NCBI RefSeq assembly: GCF_021869535.1
Contig: NW_026262690.1
Location: 62,256,995 to 62,320,994 of the forward strand
Length of the DNA: 64,000 bases
Direction: 5' to 3'
From: Mytilus californianus
Lineage: Eukaryota > Mollusca > Bivalvia > Mytilida > Mytilidae
Positions 10,644-20,891 of the stretch are shown one piece after another (position 1 is the stretch's first letter; each line of letters begins with the position of its first letter). The position numbers were made by a program, and so were the translations under genes. The notes under the pieces were generated by a model. That model did no database searches and was not told where the DNA came from. It was given only the letters and a program-made list of their open reading frames with translations.

Positions 10644-10972
10644 AGTATGCATTTGTTACAAACTATTATTTAAATCGCTAATTTTGAAATTATATATGAT
10701 TTTTCAGCCAACTAACAAACATTTACTAGAATTAGAAAAAGAGCTAAACTAATTGAATAGTACAGGAGAAATTACCATTTAGTGTCTTCAAATTACAAAT
10801 GTGTTCAATTCATACAGGATTATTTAATCTGACTGAACCATTTTTTACATTTTTTGGAAACAAAAAGGCAGTTTTCATCCCCCCCCCCAAAAAAAAAATT
10901 GTTAAATTCTATCCATACCTTAAGTTTCAGTCAAAGGTTTTCTGCTGTAATGTCATTTCTAAATAAAAAGTA

Positions 10973-12091
10973 TTCTACATTCCAGACTAAGACTAAAAGA
11001 CAAATAGAGTTGGTCCTGCGTTGTTTCGTAAAACAGAATGGCCTGGGAGGGATAAATCATACTTTATAAAAGATCACTTTGAGTCAAACAAAAAATTCTC
11101 TGAAACTGGCATTGTCAAGCACATCTTGATTGACAACATATTTGTTATATTTGGAGGACGTGTTTTTCAACAAACAATTGACATTCCCATGGGAACCAAC
11201 TGTGCTCCTCTTCTTGCCGACTTGTTCCTTTATTCATATGAGACTGACTTCATACAGGAACTTCTTATGAAGAAAGAAAAGAAGTTAGCAGTATCCTTTA
11301 ACTTCAGTTTACGCTATATAGATGATGTTCTCTCACTAAATAATTCTAAATTTGGTTATTATGTTGAAAGCATCTATCCTATCGAACTTGAAATAAAGGA
11401 TACAACAGATACAGTTAGTCTGCCTAATATCTTGACTTACATCTAGAAATTGACAATGATGGTCGGTTGAAAACAAAACTTTACGACAAAAGAGATGATT
11501 TCAACTTCCCAATTGTGAACTTTTCATTTCTATGTAGCAACGTTTCAGCAGCGCCTGCAAAAGGAGTATATATCTCCAAGTTGATACGATATGCCAGGGC
11601 TTGTATTTCCTATCATGATTTCCTTGATAGAGTGTTGCTGCTCACAAGAAAGCTCTTAAACCAAAAGTTCGAAGTGGTGAATTTGAAATTGTCCCTTCGT
11701 AAATTTTACGGACGCCATCACGAGTTAGTTGACGGTTATGGAAAATCCGTTTCACAGATGACAATAGATATGTTTCAATTGTCATAACTACAATCCCGTC
11801 TACTTTTCCCCTAATTAGACCTACGGAATAAGACTTATCACCGGGTGTGTACTAACATTAGCAACACGACGGGTGCTACATGTGGAGCAGGATCTGCTTA
11901 CCCTTCTGGAGTACCTGAGATCAAACCCAGTTTTTGGTGGGGTTCGTGTTGCTCAGTCTTTGATTTTCTATGTTGTGTTTTGTGTACTGTTGTTTGTCTG
12001 TCTGGTTTTTTTTTATTTAGCCATGGCGTTGTCAGTTTATTTGCGACTTATGAGTTTGAATGTCCCTTTGGTATCCTTCGCCTCTCTTTTA
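10973..12091 (+). mobile_element. Penelope-like retroelement fragment
   Basis: An insertion relative to the paralogous intron at ~30,560, where AATAAGTA joins CAGTGATTTATA directly. The insert carries a reverse transcriptase remnant and a 3' region ending GTATCCTTCGCCTCTCTTTTA. The same 3' region recurs at 43,863-44,235, 46,060-46,245 and 60,520-61,255, so it is a repeat family. It is 5'-truncated; no endonuclease domain is seen. Confidence 0.65.
11040..11787 (+). pseudogene. Reverse transcriptase remnant of the Penelope-like element
   Basis: The first frame (to 11,446) contains FGGRVFQQTIDIPMGTNCAP followed by LLADLFLYSYE, an RT finger/palm block, and the catalytic motif YIDDVLSLN. The second frame (11,467-11,787) contains KRDDFNFPIVNF, GVYISKLIRYARAC and LRKFYGRHHELV. 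The two frames join at a frameshift plus stop around 11,440-11,465. The GTNCAPLLADLF block is the type found in Penelope-like RTs, but I have not verified the subfamily. It lies inside the first intron of the lectin gene and is dead. Confidence 0.7.
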
Positions 12092-12468
12092 CAGTGATTT
12101 ATAGTTATTGTTACCTATCAGTTAATCCAAGGGGAACTGTAGGTTTCCGCCAGTAAGTTCATCAATCTAAAGTTTTCTGCAATTTTTGCATGGATCCTTA
12201 AGTTATACAATATGTCTGTAAGTTGTATGTGTGAAAATACAAGTTGTTTGGCAACTAGAGAAATTGCATGAGCTACAATAAACGTTTTAGTTTTTTCCCT
12301 CCAAAGTAAATAACGATTGGTACTACAAAAGTATATCATTATGTTTGAATTTTGTTGTAGTAAAATATGCCTTCCTAAAGCTTAAGTTGGACATTTCAAT
12401 TATTATCAGTCAGAGTCAAAGGTATAAAAGAGAGAATTAAAAAATAAAACATTGGTAGAAGGATGTAG

Positions 12469-13960
12469 GAACTTAGGGGACGACCATTTGATATTCTGGG
12501 GGGGGGGGGGGGGGGGGGCAGGAGGATTTGTTTTGGATCGGTTATTTATTTTTGTAAACTAAGAGGACAGATTATTTATTTTCTGCTCTGTTGAAGCAAA
12601 ATTTTTCATTTTCATTAAAACAAGGGACTGATTATTTATTTTCATAACTATATTAATAATGTTTGAAAACATACAATTTTTAAATTCATTTTTTATTATA
12701 AATAATACATGTACAGTCAAGTCATTAATGTACCATTTAATCAGAATTAATCATCATCCTCTGCGGAAATGAATCTTCTGAATTCTAAACTGCATATACA
12801 TGTATTGCATACATACACGGTATTAGAGTTGGGCTGTGACTAGCCTCTTTTAAAAGTATTGGCAAATATATGTACGCCGAGCGGAGCGAGGCCAAAAAAT
12901 TTTGAAGGGTTTTGAAGCCGCTGAAGGCCTTAAGAAACTATAGAACAAATGATGCAAAATCGTGCTTTCTGGGCGTTCCCAGACCCTTTCTTATTGAAGT
13001 TATTCTGAAAACGCAAGTTCTGTTTTAATAATTTTTTGACAATATTTTGGTCTCAAAGCAAAATGTATAGATTCAGCGTAAGACTTAAGTTTTTATGGAC
13101 AACATCAAAAGACCAATATGAAGAATAAAGTAAAAATGTAATTCACATAGTAAAGTATGTGGCTGCTGGTTTTTTTTGTTTTTTTTTTTGTTGTTGTTTC
13201 GGCATGCAGATTTTAAATCTTTTATACCTGTAAATTATATGGGGTTTTATTCAAATTAAGTTAAGAGGGGGCTGATTATCAGTGATATAACTAGGTCAAG
13301 TAATTTTTAATAACACATTTCAATTACAACTTGATGTAGCTCTTAACTGGGATACAATTTAAAGTAGTTAAGTTGTAAAATTAGCTAAAAAATCTTAAAT
13401 AAAATAAAACTCATGATCAAGTTGAAAACAAAATTACTAAATCACAAAAGGAATGCAACACTAAGAGAATACAGAAGGGCAATCAATGAACAAAAGACAA
13501 ATTTAAAGAAACATTGATCCCGAAAAAACAGGTTCTACGTCCAAGGGAGATCAGAACTTGCTTCTTGCAAACACTCGCTGTGAAAACAATTTGATATGAA
13601 GACAAGCTTTTGGTTTTAAAATTTCCTACATAAAGGCATTTGCCTCAATGTAGTTACAGCCCTGTAATAAAAGTGAGGTAAGTGTTCCTGAGCCAATATA
13701 CCTCAAGTTAAATGAACCCCATTTTCAGACATTTCAAGTATATTTAAATAATATTTATACCTTTATTATTAAAAGATTTGGGAAGTGTTTCCCGAATTTT
13801 TTTGAAAAAAAGATGAATTTTATGAAGAATCTGGTGCCACCTCATACTTTCGAATAGCATTTATAAAATGGCTTAAAGACCTGCCGAGTTATTCATTTTC
13901 AATACCATTTATTTTTGTGATTATCAAGGCAGAGTTATTTATTTTCAAAATCCTCCAGTC
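12469..13960. mobile_element. Non-autonomous transposon replacing an A2 Ig exon
   Basis: Starts near GACGACCATTTGATATTC, followed by a G homopolymer (~12,499-12,518) and CAGGAGGATTTG. It ends TTTCAAAATCCTCCAG, so GGAGGATTTTG forms inverted ends. Sub-terminal stretches on both sides repeat TTATTTATTTTC motifs. It also holds a GCCGAGCGGAGCGAGGC segment (12,877-12,893). On its right the sequence resumes the intron that precedes A1 exons (CTTCAATGCTAAGAGGATAAAT). No transposase is seen. Exact ends are uncertain. Confidence 0.5.
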
Positions 13961-14333
13961 CTGACCTTCAATGCTAAGAGGATAAATAAGTTAAAAAAAA
14001 CCTTGAATTTTCAAAGAAAATGGAATGTTAGAAAAAAGGGTCTATAAATAAAGGCAATAGTAGTATACCGCTGTTCAATAGTCATAAATCGATTTAACTG
14101 AAACAAATCCGGATCACAAACCAAAACTGAGGGAAGCACATCAACTATAAGAGGAAACAAAACGGAACAACAGAAACACTGAACTGCTACAAAAACAAAC
14201 GCCAACATACATAAAAACGGACTATGTTTGAAATTACATTTTATTTAGTTGAGTCTCCTGATGTATCTTTTCAATCATTTTCAATGTAAAATCAGGAAAT
14301 GATATATTAACATGGCATTTTTATTAATTATAG

Positions 14334-14496
14334 CTGTACCCACTTTTCACGTTCAACAACCATCCTATTCTGTTACTACTGGTAGTTCTGTAACCTTGGT
14401 GTGTACTGTGACCTCTACACTAACTGTCAATAATGTTTACTGGCAAAGAAATGTTGGTGGTACAGTAACAAGCATCACCTCCTCATTTAACACAAC
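14334..14496 (+). pseudogene. Ig exon 1 (family A1), 3'-truncated by recombination
   Basis: The acceptor TATAG at 14,329-14,333 is followed by AVPTFHVQQPSYSVTTGSSV..., including the B-strand Cys and the C-strand Trp (VYWQRN). After ACACAA (14,496) it diverges from the other A1 exons and continues with the intron normally found between family B exons (TGAAATGCCTCATTTTATTC). The F-strand D-x-G-x-Y-x-C motif and the donor are missing, so it cannot encode a complete Ig domain. This is the 5'-most Ig sequence of the array. Confidence 0.85.
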
Positions 14497-14898
14497 ATAT
14501 TTTGTACTGAAATGCCTCATTTTATTCTTTAATGCACTAAAATAACAAAATAAACAGAATAAGAGGTTATGTTATGCAGTAAAATGATTTAATTAGTTTC
14601 AGTACAGTATTAAAACAATATTTTATCTTAATTTGACCAAAAGTCTATTTCCAGCTATTGTTGTGTGTCATTGTAATTAGATTTTGCACTTTTTCATTTT
14701 CTCTTCAATTCTATTTGGCAGTCTAAACAAAACTTTGTGGGATTATTACCGGTAATGAAAGAATTTTTTAGAATTTATTTTGTCAGATAAAAACACATCC
14801 ACCAGAGGCCATGTTTTGAATGTCTAAACTCCACAAAAACTTCATTTCACACGAGGTAAAAAATTCCTATAAAATGCAATGTTTTCGTTCTGTTACAG

Positions 14899-15210
14899 CT
14901 GTTCCAACAGTGACCATTACACAGACATTCTACTCAGTCAATTCAGGAAGTACTGTGACCTTGGCATGTACTGTATCGTCCACTACAACTGTAACAAGTG
15001 TTACCTGGCAGAGAACAGTCAATAGTGCTATCACTACAATTACATCCAATACCAACACCAACAAATACAGCGGCAGTACTTCATCTACTCCATCACTAAC
15101 CATATTCAATGCAGATTCAAATGATGCTGGAACATATAGATGTTTTGCTTCAAACAGTGCTGGAACAGGACAGAGTGCTAACATAGCAAGTCTGTCTGTT
15201 ACCACAAATA
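14899..15210 (+). CDS. Ig-domain exon 2 (family B)
   Basis: 312 nt, phase 1-1, between TTACAG (to 14,898) and GTAAGTAATG (15,211). The domain starts AVPTVTITQTFYSVNSGS, counting the split Ala/Thr codon as residue 1. Key Ig residues are Cys24 (TLACTV), Trp37 (VTWQRT) and D76-A-G-T-Y80-R-C82. Ser/Thr-rich throughout, particularly SAITTITSNTNTN. Nearly identical to exons 3 and 4, with flanking introns also shared. Confidence 0.85.
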
Positions 15211-15895
15211 GTAAGTAATGTTAATATTTATTCTGTATTATTTTACGTCTCGAAAAAGCATATAGCAATCTATTACTGTAAATGCCATAAATATTGCGTG
15301 CACTTATTATTATGATTTTTGAAGAATGAACAAAAATGCTCAAGTTATTATTTTTGCGATTTTAGGAAAAAATGTGCATACAGATATATGTATGAAATAT
15401 CAAAGCGTGAGTTCTTATTATTGCGATCATCACCCAGTCTCATTATTCACATTAATAAAAACCTCGCAATAATTTCTGAATAGATAGTATCCAGATTTAG
15501 TTCTGAAATGCCCCATTTAAACCTCTTCTGCAAAACAGCATTATGAACAGAAATTGAGATGATTTTGTGCAGTAAAATGATTTAATTAGTTTCAGTTCAG
15601 TAGAATTTAAAACAATATTTTATATTGGCTTGACCAAAAGTCTATTTTCCAGCTATTGTTATGTGTCATTGTAATTAGATTTTGCACTTTTTCATTTTCT
15701 CTTCAATTCTATTTGGCAGTCTAAACAAAACTTTGTGAGATAATTACCAGTAATGAAAGCATCTTTTAGAATTTATTGTGTCAGATAAAAGCACATCTAC
15801 CTGAGGCCATGTTTTGAATGTCCAAACTCCAAAAAATCTTTACTTCACACAGTGTCAAAAATTCCTATAAAAATAAATGTTTTGTTCTGTTACAG

Positions 15896-16207
15896 CTGTT
15901 CCTGCAGTGACCATTACACAGACATTCTACTCAGTCAATTCAGGAAGTTCTGTGACTTTGGCATGTACTGTATCGTCCACTACAACTGTAACAAGTGTTA
16001 CCTGGCAGAGAACAGTCAATAGTGCTATCACTACAATTACATCCAACACCAACACCAACAAATACAGCGGCAGTACTTCATCTAATCCATCACTCACCAT
16101 ATTCAATGCAGATTCAAATGATGCTGGAACATATAGATGTTTTGCCTCAAACAGTGCTGGAACAGGACAGAGTGCTAACACAGCAAGTCTGTCTGTTACC
16201 ACAAATA
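15896..16207 (+). CDS. Ig-domain exon 3 (family B)
   Basis: 312 nt, phase 1-1, acceptor TTACAG, donor GTAAGTAATG. Same domain layout as exon 2 (Cys24, Trp37, Cys82). Protein-level differences from exon 2 are few (P-A-V at the start, SSV for STV, SSNPS for SSTPS, TAS for IAS). The following intron carries two insertions (16,401-16,605 and 16,671-17,332) that are absent after exon 2. Confidence 0.85.
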
Positions 16208-16400
16208 GTAAGTAATGTTAATATTTATTCTGTATTATTTTACGTCTCGAAATAGCATATAGCACTCTATTACTGTAAATTCGAAAAATATTGGGTATAC
16301 TTATTATTGTGATTATTTCGAAGAATGGACAAAAATGCTCAATCAATTATTGTGATTTTATGACAAAATGTGCATAAAGATATATGTATGAAATATCAAA

Positions 16401-16605
16401 AAGTAAAATCACAAAAATACTGAACTCCGAGGAAAATTCAAAAAGGAAAGTCCCCAATCAAATGGCAAAATCAAAAAAACAAACACATCAAACGAATGGA
16501 TAACAACTGTCATATTCCTGACTTGGTACAGGCATTTTCTTATGTAGAAAATGGTGGATTGAACCTGGTTTTATAGCTAGCTAAACCTCTCACTTGTATG
16601 ACAGT
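16401..16605 (+). mobile_element. 205-bp dispersed repeat with 8-bp target duplication
   Basis: Flanked by ATATCAAA on both sides (16,393-16,400 and 16,606-16,613). The intron after exon 2 has a single ATATCAAA here. Begins AAGTAAAATCACAAAAATAC and ends CACTTGTATGACAGT. Related heads occur on the minus strand at about 62,985-63,100 and ~54,905-54,975, and a related tail (CTAGCTAAACCTCTCACTTG) at ~43,217-43,246. No ORF. Confidence 0.75.
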
Positions 16606-16670
16606 ATATCAAAGTGTGACTTCTTATTATTGCGATCATCACCCAGTGGCGTTATTCACATTAATAAAAA

Positions 16671-17332
16671 TTCGTAAGGGTTCCGCGGAACCCAGTGTCT
16701 CGCCTACTTTTGCTGTTAGTCGCAGGCTCAACAAAAATGGGGAAATAATTATTAAAAATTTTCCTCTAGATACTATCTTTTGAATGTAAGAAGCTTCTGT
16801 TCAAGTTTGGTAAGAATCCAGGATGGTTTATGAATCTAATAAATGTTTTAAAAACTTTAACTGCTGACTGTATGTAATGTTAACTGGAAGAAAAAATAAG
16901 TCCATTTATAAGTAATATACGGAAAAACAGGATTTTTCTTTTTACAAAATTTCCTTCTAGATACTAGCTTTTGATCATAAACAAGCTTCTGTTCAAGTTT
17001 GGTACAAATCCAGGATAGTTTAAGAAAGTTATTAAAATTTTGAAAACTTTAACCACAGAGTGAATGTAATGTTAACTGGCAGAAAAACTCCATTTATAAG
17101 TAAAATAAGGAAAAACAGGATTTTTTTTTAACAAAATTTACTTTTGAATACTATCTTATGATCATAAACAAGCTTCTGTCCAAGTATGGTACAAATCCAG
17201 GATAGTTTAAGAAAGTTATTAAAATTTGAAAAACTTTAACCACAGAGTGAATATTTGTGGACGCCGCCGACGACGCCGACGGAATGTAGGATCGCTATGT
17301 CTCGCTTTTGCGACAAAAGTCGCAGGCTCGAC
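16671..17332. mobile_element. 662-bp element with three internal ~150-165-bp tandem units
   Basis: Absent from the exon 2 intron, where TTAATAAAAACCTCGC is continuous. Starts TTCGTAAGGGTTCCGCGGAA (containing the palindrome GGTTCCGCGGAACC) and ends GACAAAAGTCGCAGGCTCGAC; AAAAA flanks both sides. Three related units share GCTTCTGTTCAAGTTTGGTA, AATCCAGGAT and AACTTTAACC, starting near 16,765, 16,950 and 17,125, before a GACGCCGCCGACGACGCC stretch. A central satellite inside a small element recalls the bivalve pearl family (inference only). Confidence 0.65.
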
Positions 17333-17774
17333 AAAAACCTCGCAATAATTTCTGAATTGATGGTATCCAGATTTAGTTCTGAAATGCCTCATTTTATCCT
17401 TTTCTGCACAAGAGCATTATGAAGAGAAATTGAGATATGAGTATGTGCAGTAAAATGATTTTATTAGTTTCAGTCCAGTACATTATTAAAACAATAGTTT
17501 ATCTCAGCTTAAATAAAAGTCAATTACCAGCTATTGTTGTTTGTCATTGTAATTAGATTTTGCACTTTTTCATTTTCTCTTTAATTTTATTCGGCAGTTT
17601 AAACAAAACTTTGGGGGATGATTACCAGTAATGAAAGAATCTTTTAGAATTTATTTTGTCAGATAAAAACACATCTACCAGAGGCCATGTTTTGAATGTC
17701 CAAACTCCATAAAAACTTCATTTCACACGAAGTAAAAAATTCCTATAAAATGCAATTTTTTCGTTCTGTTACAG

Positions 17775-18086
17775 CTGTTCCAACAGTGACCATTACACAG
17801 ACATTCTACTCAGTCAATTCAGGAAGTACTGTGACTTTGGCATGTACTGTATCGTCCACTACAACTGTAACAAGTGTTACCTGGCAGAGAACAGTCAATA
17901 GTGCTATCACTACAATTACATCCACTACCAACACCAATAAATACAGCGGCAGTACTTCATCTACTCCATCACTCACCATATTCAATACAGATACAAATGA
18001 TGCTGGAACATATAGATGTTTTGCTTCAAACAGTGCTGGAACAGGACAGAGTGCTAACACAGCAAGTCTGTCTGTTACCTCAAATT
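17775..18086 (+). CDS. Ig-domain exon 4 (family B)
   Basis: 312 nt, phase 1-1, acceptor TTACAG, donor GTAAGTAATT. Same residues as exon 2 at the structural sites (Cys24, Trp37, Cys82). Differs by a few codons, e.g. TSTTNTNKY, FNTDTND and the ending VTSNC. The last exon of the first B cluster; the shared intron homology ends about 350 bp downstream. Confidence 0.85.
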
Positions 18087-18089
18087 GTA

Positions 18090-18756
18090 AGTAATTTTGT
18101 TATTTATTCTGTATTATGTTATGTTTAAAAGTAGTTCTCTCTATTATCTATATTTAGTACTGAATTTCTCATTTTATCCTTTTATGCACTACAATAACAT
18201 TTAAAAAGAATTAAAGGTCATTTTGTTCACTAAGATGATTAAATTAGTTTCAGTTCCACAGAATAAAAAAATATATATTTCATCTCAACTTGACCACAAG
18301 TCTTATTTTCAAGCTATTGTTGTGAGTCATTGTAATTAGATTTTGCATATAGAAGGGATAATTTATGAAAGGATCTTTTGTTTATTGTGTATATATCCTC
18401 GTCTCATGGGTTTTGTGCTATTAAGAATGCATTGTGACATCACAATTACCATTGAAAAAGCATGCATAGTACGAATTCATATGACATTCGAAAACATATG
18501 ATCTGACCATAAAATCATGGCCACCAGAAGAAACGCTGTTGTAGATTTAATTGGTGTCCTCTTGACTTTTCAAGGTGTTGTTGAATGACTTCATTTATGC
18601 AAAAGATATAAAAAGTTTTTGTTTTTAAATGTTATAGACTAGTTTATTACTTAATTTGATTTTAGCTTAAATTGATAATGATGTTGATGGTTTGGTGTTT
18701 AACTTAAAGGTCACTTTATTAGCACCTCTCATTGGATATTAGTAAGCAAAAGCAAT
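18090..18756 (+). other. Intron sequence, B-type then unique
   Basis: The first ~260 bp is the decayed B-family intron (ATTGTTGTGAGTCATTGTAATTAG). The rest is unique AT-rich sequence without recognised feature. Confidence 0.45.
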
Positions 18757-19020
18757 TGATTGATTGATTGGTGTTTAATGCCACTTTTAGTACTATTGTG
18801 CTATTTTATGGTGGTCAGTTGTTATTGGTAGAGGAATCCAGAGTCCCTGGAGAGAACCACTGACCTTTGGTAGGAAAACTGACAATCCTAATCAATTGAG
18901 ATTGAAGTCGAGCGCACCTGCCATATGAGGGATTCGAACTCACAACCTTGGTGTTGACACGGATAGGCTAATGAAATTGCAGTTCCACTACTTAGACCAC
19001 TCGGCCACAAAGGCCCCCAG
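18757..19020 (-). repeat. tRNA-Ser/Leu-derived SINE, near full length
   Basis: On the minus strand it runs from a tRNA-like head (GGGGGCCTTTGTGGCCGAGT, complement of 19,001-19,020) through box B (complement of GGGATTCGAACTCACA) to a body with GGTTCTCTCC and a 3' end of TTAAACACCAATCAATCAAT type. It matches 55,131-55,395 along its length. Confidence 0.82.
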
Positions 19021-19120
19021 GAGCAATTGAAGATCTGATTTTAATATGATGGATTCCTGTGGCAGTTCTTGAATTTGATGGAGTGATTCCAAAAAATGTG
19101 CTTTTTTAGGATGGTATTTT

Positions 19121-19710
19121 TGTTGACCAAATTAATGTACCAAGAAAGATAACTCTAGTTACTTTGTTACGAACTCTTTTGTTTTAAAGATGCTGATTGT
19201 CTCTTTGATAAATAAAATGGTGTAATTAACATGTGTTTAGGTGTAATACCACCATTGATTTTCCCCTATTAGTCTTTGTTAAATTTGCACTTTTCAAAAA
19301 TTGTGCAGAATTTATCTTTGTTTCAAATAAAGAAATACTTGGCATGAGTAAAGTTTTATCCTGTCCAGTACTATAGAACAAATTTCACAAAACATTTCAT
19401 TGCATATAAGAAAATAACCATCACTGGAAGTTAACCAATCAAATTTTCCCCCTGTTTTAACCTGTGTACAAGCTTTAGTAACCATGTAACCTCAAGTTTC
19501 CAAAATATTCTATAGAAACCCCAAATAAAAAAATAATGGTGCTTTGAAATACCCAAGATATATGTTTATGACCCAGAAATGTTTTACTGCAATGAAATGT
19601 AGGATCAATTACCTACAACTGTCAAATTCAAGGGAATATTTTTTTTCGACCTATTTTCGTATGCAACCGGATGTGACGTACTATGATTTGGTGATATTAC
19701 ACCTTTAACA
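19121..19710 (+). repeat. 5' LTR of the copia element, interrupted by a MITE
   Basis: LTR bases 19,121-19,239 and 19,708-19,710 surround the MITE. Without the MITE and one TTTA copy the LTR is 122 bp, versus 125 bp for the 3' LTR, which has an extra ATG near its start. A few substitutions separate the two, e.g. AACTCTAG/AACTGTAG. Confidence 0.85.
19240..19703. mobile_element. 464-bp MITE nested in the 5' LTR
   Basis: Terminal inverted repeats are GGTGTAATACCACCA (left) and TGGTGATATTACACC (right), one mismatch over 15. Flanked by TTTA at 19,236-19,239 and 19,704-19,707; the 3' LTR has a single TTTA at this point. No coding capacity. A TTA/TTTA target would suit a PIF/Harbinger-type or similar cut-and-paste source, but the superfamily is unproven. 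Confidence 0.85.
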
Positions 19711-19711
19711 A

Positions 19712-19724
19712 TGGTAGCAGAACG
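19712..19724 (+). promoter_or_regulatory. Primer-binding site of the copia element
   Basis: TGGTAGCAGAACG, two bases after the 5' LTR end (19,710). The first ten bases match the complement of the 3' end of eukaryotic initiator tRNA-Met (TGGTAGCAGA). Confidence 0.65.
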
Positions 19725-19892
19725 TACATGAATTTAAGAGTTAGTGAATCCAGTGTAGTTGTCAAGAGTGTAAAAGAACAATAATATTGGGTGTAAAAAG
19801 TATATCTGTCATAATAATCTGATCCCCTGAGGGTTTTATATGCATAGAAGTTCCAGAAAAATAGAAAAAAAAGGAGAAAAGTAAAAAGTATA

Positions 19893-20891
19893 ATGGCAAC
19901 AAGAATTAATCTACCATCTTTCAGCAAATCAAAATCATATGAACTCTACAAACAACAGGAATTAATAGTATGGAGTGAAATTACAGATTTAGGTAAAATG
20001 AAAAGAGGCATAGCAGTTGCACTCACTTTGCCAGAGGATGATGAAAAAAAAAATCAGAGAAAAAGTATTTGATCAAATTGATCTTGAAGATCTGAAAAAA
20101 GACACTGGTTTTACTACATTGGTAGAATTTCTGGATAAGCATCTTGCTAAGAATGACCTTGCTGACAGCTTGGAAAAGTTTGAAGATTTTGAAGATTTCA
20201 CAAGACCTGAAGGTCAGTCAATTCATGAGTATGTTGCTAAATTAGACAGCAAATATAGAAAAATGAAAAGAAAAATATGAAATTACCATCAGAAATCTTG
20301 GCTTTTAGATTGTTACCTAAAGCGAATACCACAAAAGAGGAAAAGATGCTAGTCTTGACTGGAATGAACTATGAAAATAAATTTACACTTTATAAAGAAG
20401 CAAAACGGCATTATAAAAAATTTAAGGGAGAAGGAGGTCAAGTGAAAGATATAGGTCAGAGTATAAAAATTGAACCAACCTTTTTAGCTGAAAACGAGGA
20501 AGCTTTGTGGGCGGCAGGTTATGTTAAACGGGGTAACAGCAACAGTTATAAGCGTGGAGGGCAATATAGTAGAGGTGGTGGACGTGGACAAGGATTTCAG
20601 TCATCACAAAGAGGGGCAAAGAATCTAAACCCAACAGGACCAGATGGAAAACCTTTAACATGTAGATCTTGTGGCTCTTGCAGGCATCTTGTTGCAAAAT
20701 GTCCGGATAGCTGGGAAAATTTGTCAAAAGTAAATATTATAGAAGAGGAAGAACACGCTGTTCTATTCACTATTTACCAAAAGCAAGACATTAAACAGCT
20801 AGGAAATGATGCTCGTAATTGTGCAGTATTGGACAGTGCATGTAGTAGTACAGTATGTGGAAAAACTTGGCTCAATAGTTACATTTCTTAA
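19893..20891 (+). pseudogene. Copia gag, frameshifted
   Basis: ATG at 19,893 opens MATRINLPSFSKSKSYELYK, a typical copia gag N-terminus. A length change in the A-run near 20,044-20,055 breaks the frame; the sense resumes in the frame at 20,017-20,280 (DQIDLEDLKKDTGFTTLVEF...), and then again in 20,277-20,891. The last part contains basic Gly/Arg-rich sequence and a CCHC zinc knuckle (CRSCG...HLVAKCP, ~20,660-20,705) for RNA packaging. The protease motif VLDSACSSTVCG (~20,824-20,860) is at its end, and a TAA at ~20,889 interrupts it. Confidence 0.82.

Larger units (their letters stand above)
9957..12468 (+). repeat. Duplicated intron block S, copy 1
   Basis: Shares long stretches with 29,320-31,235 and, with internal loss, 33,830-34,250. 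Landmarks include GTGCATTCAAGAAAGTTA, ATTCTATCCATAC, GTGATTTATA and TCAGTCAAAGGTAT. In the other copies the block leads straight into a family A2 Ig exon; here it runs into a transposon instead. It carries two insertions absent from copy 2 (10,195-10,643 and 10,973-12,091). Confidence 0.75.

Noticed and set aside
14930-16255. Long antisense and +1 frames over the B-type Ig exons (91, 86 and 84 codons)
   Set aside because: They arise from the repetitive ACN/ATN-rich Thr/Ile/Ser coding sequence and occur in every B copy; they have no domain and no splice support.
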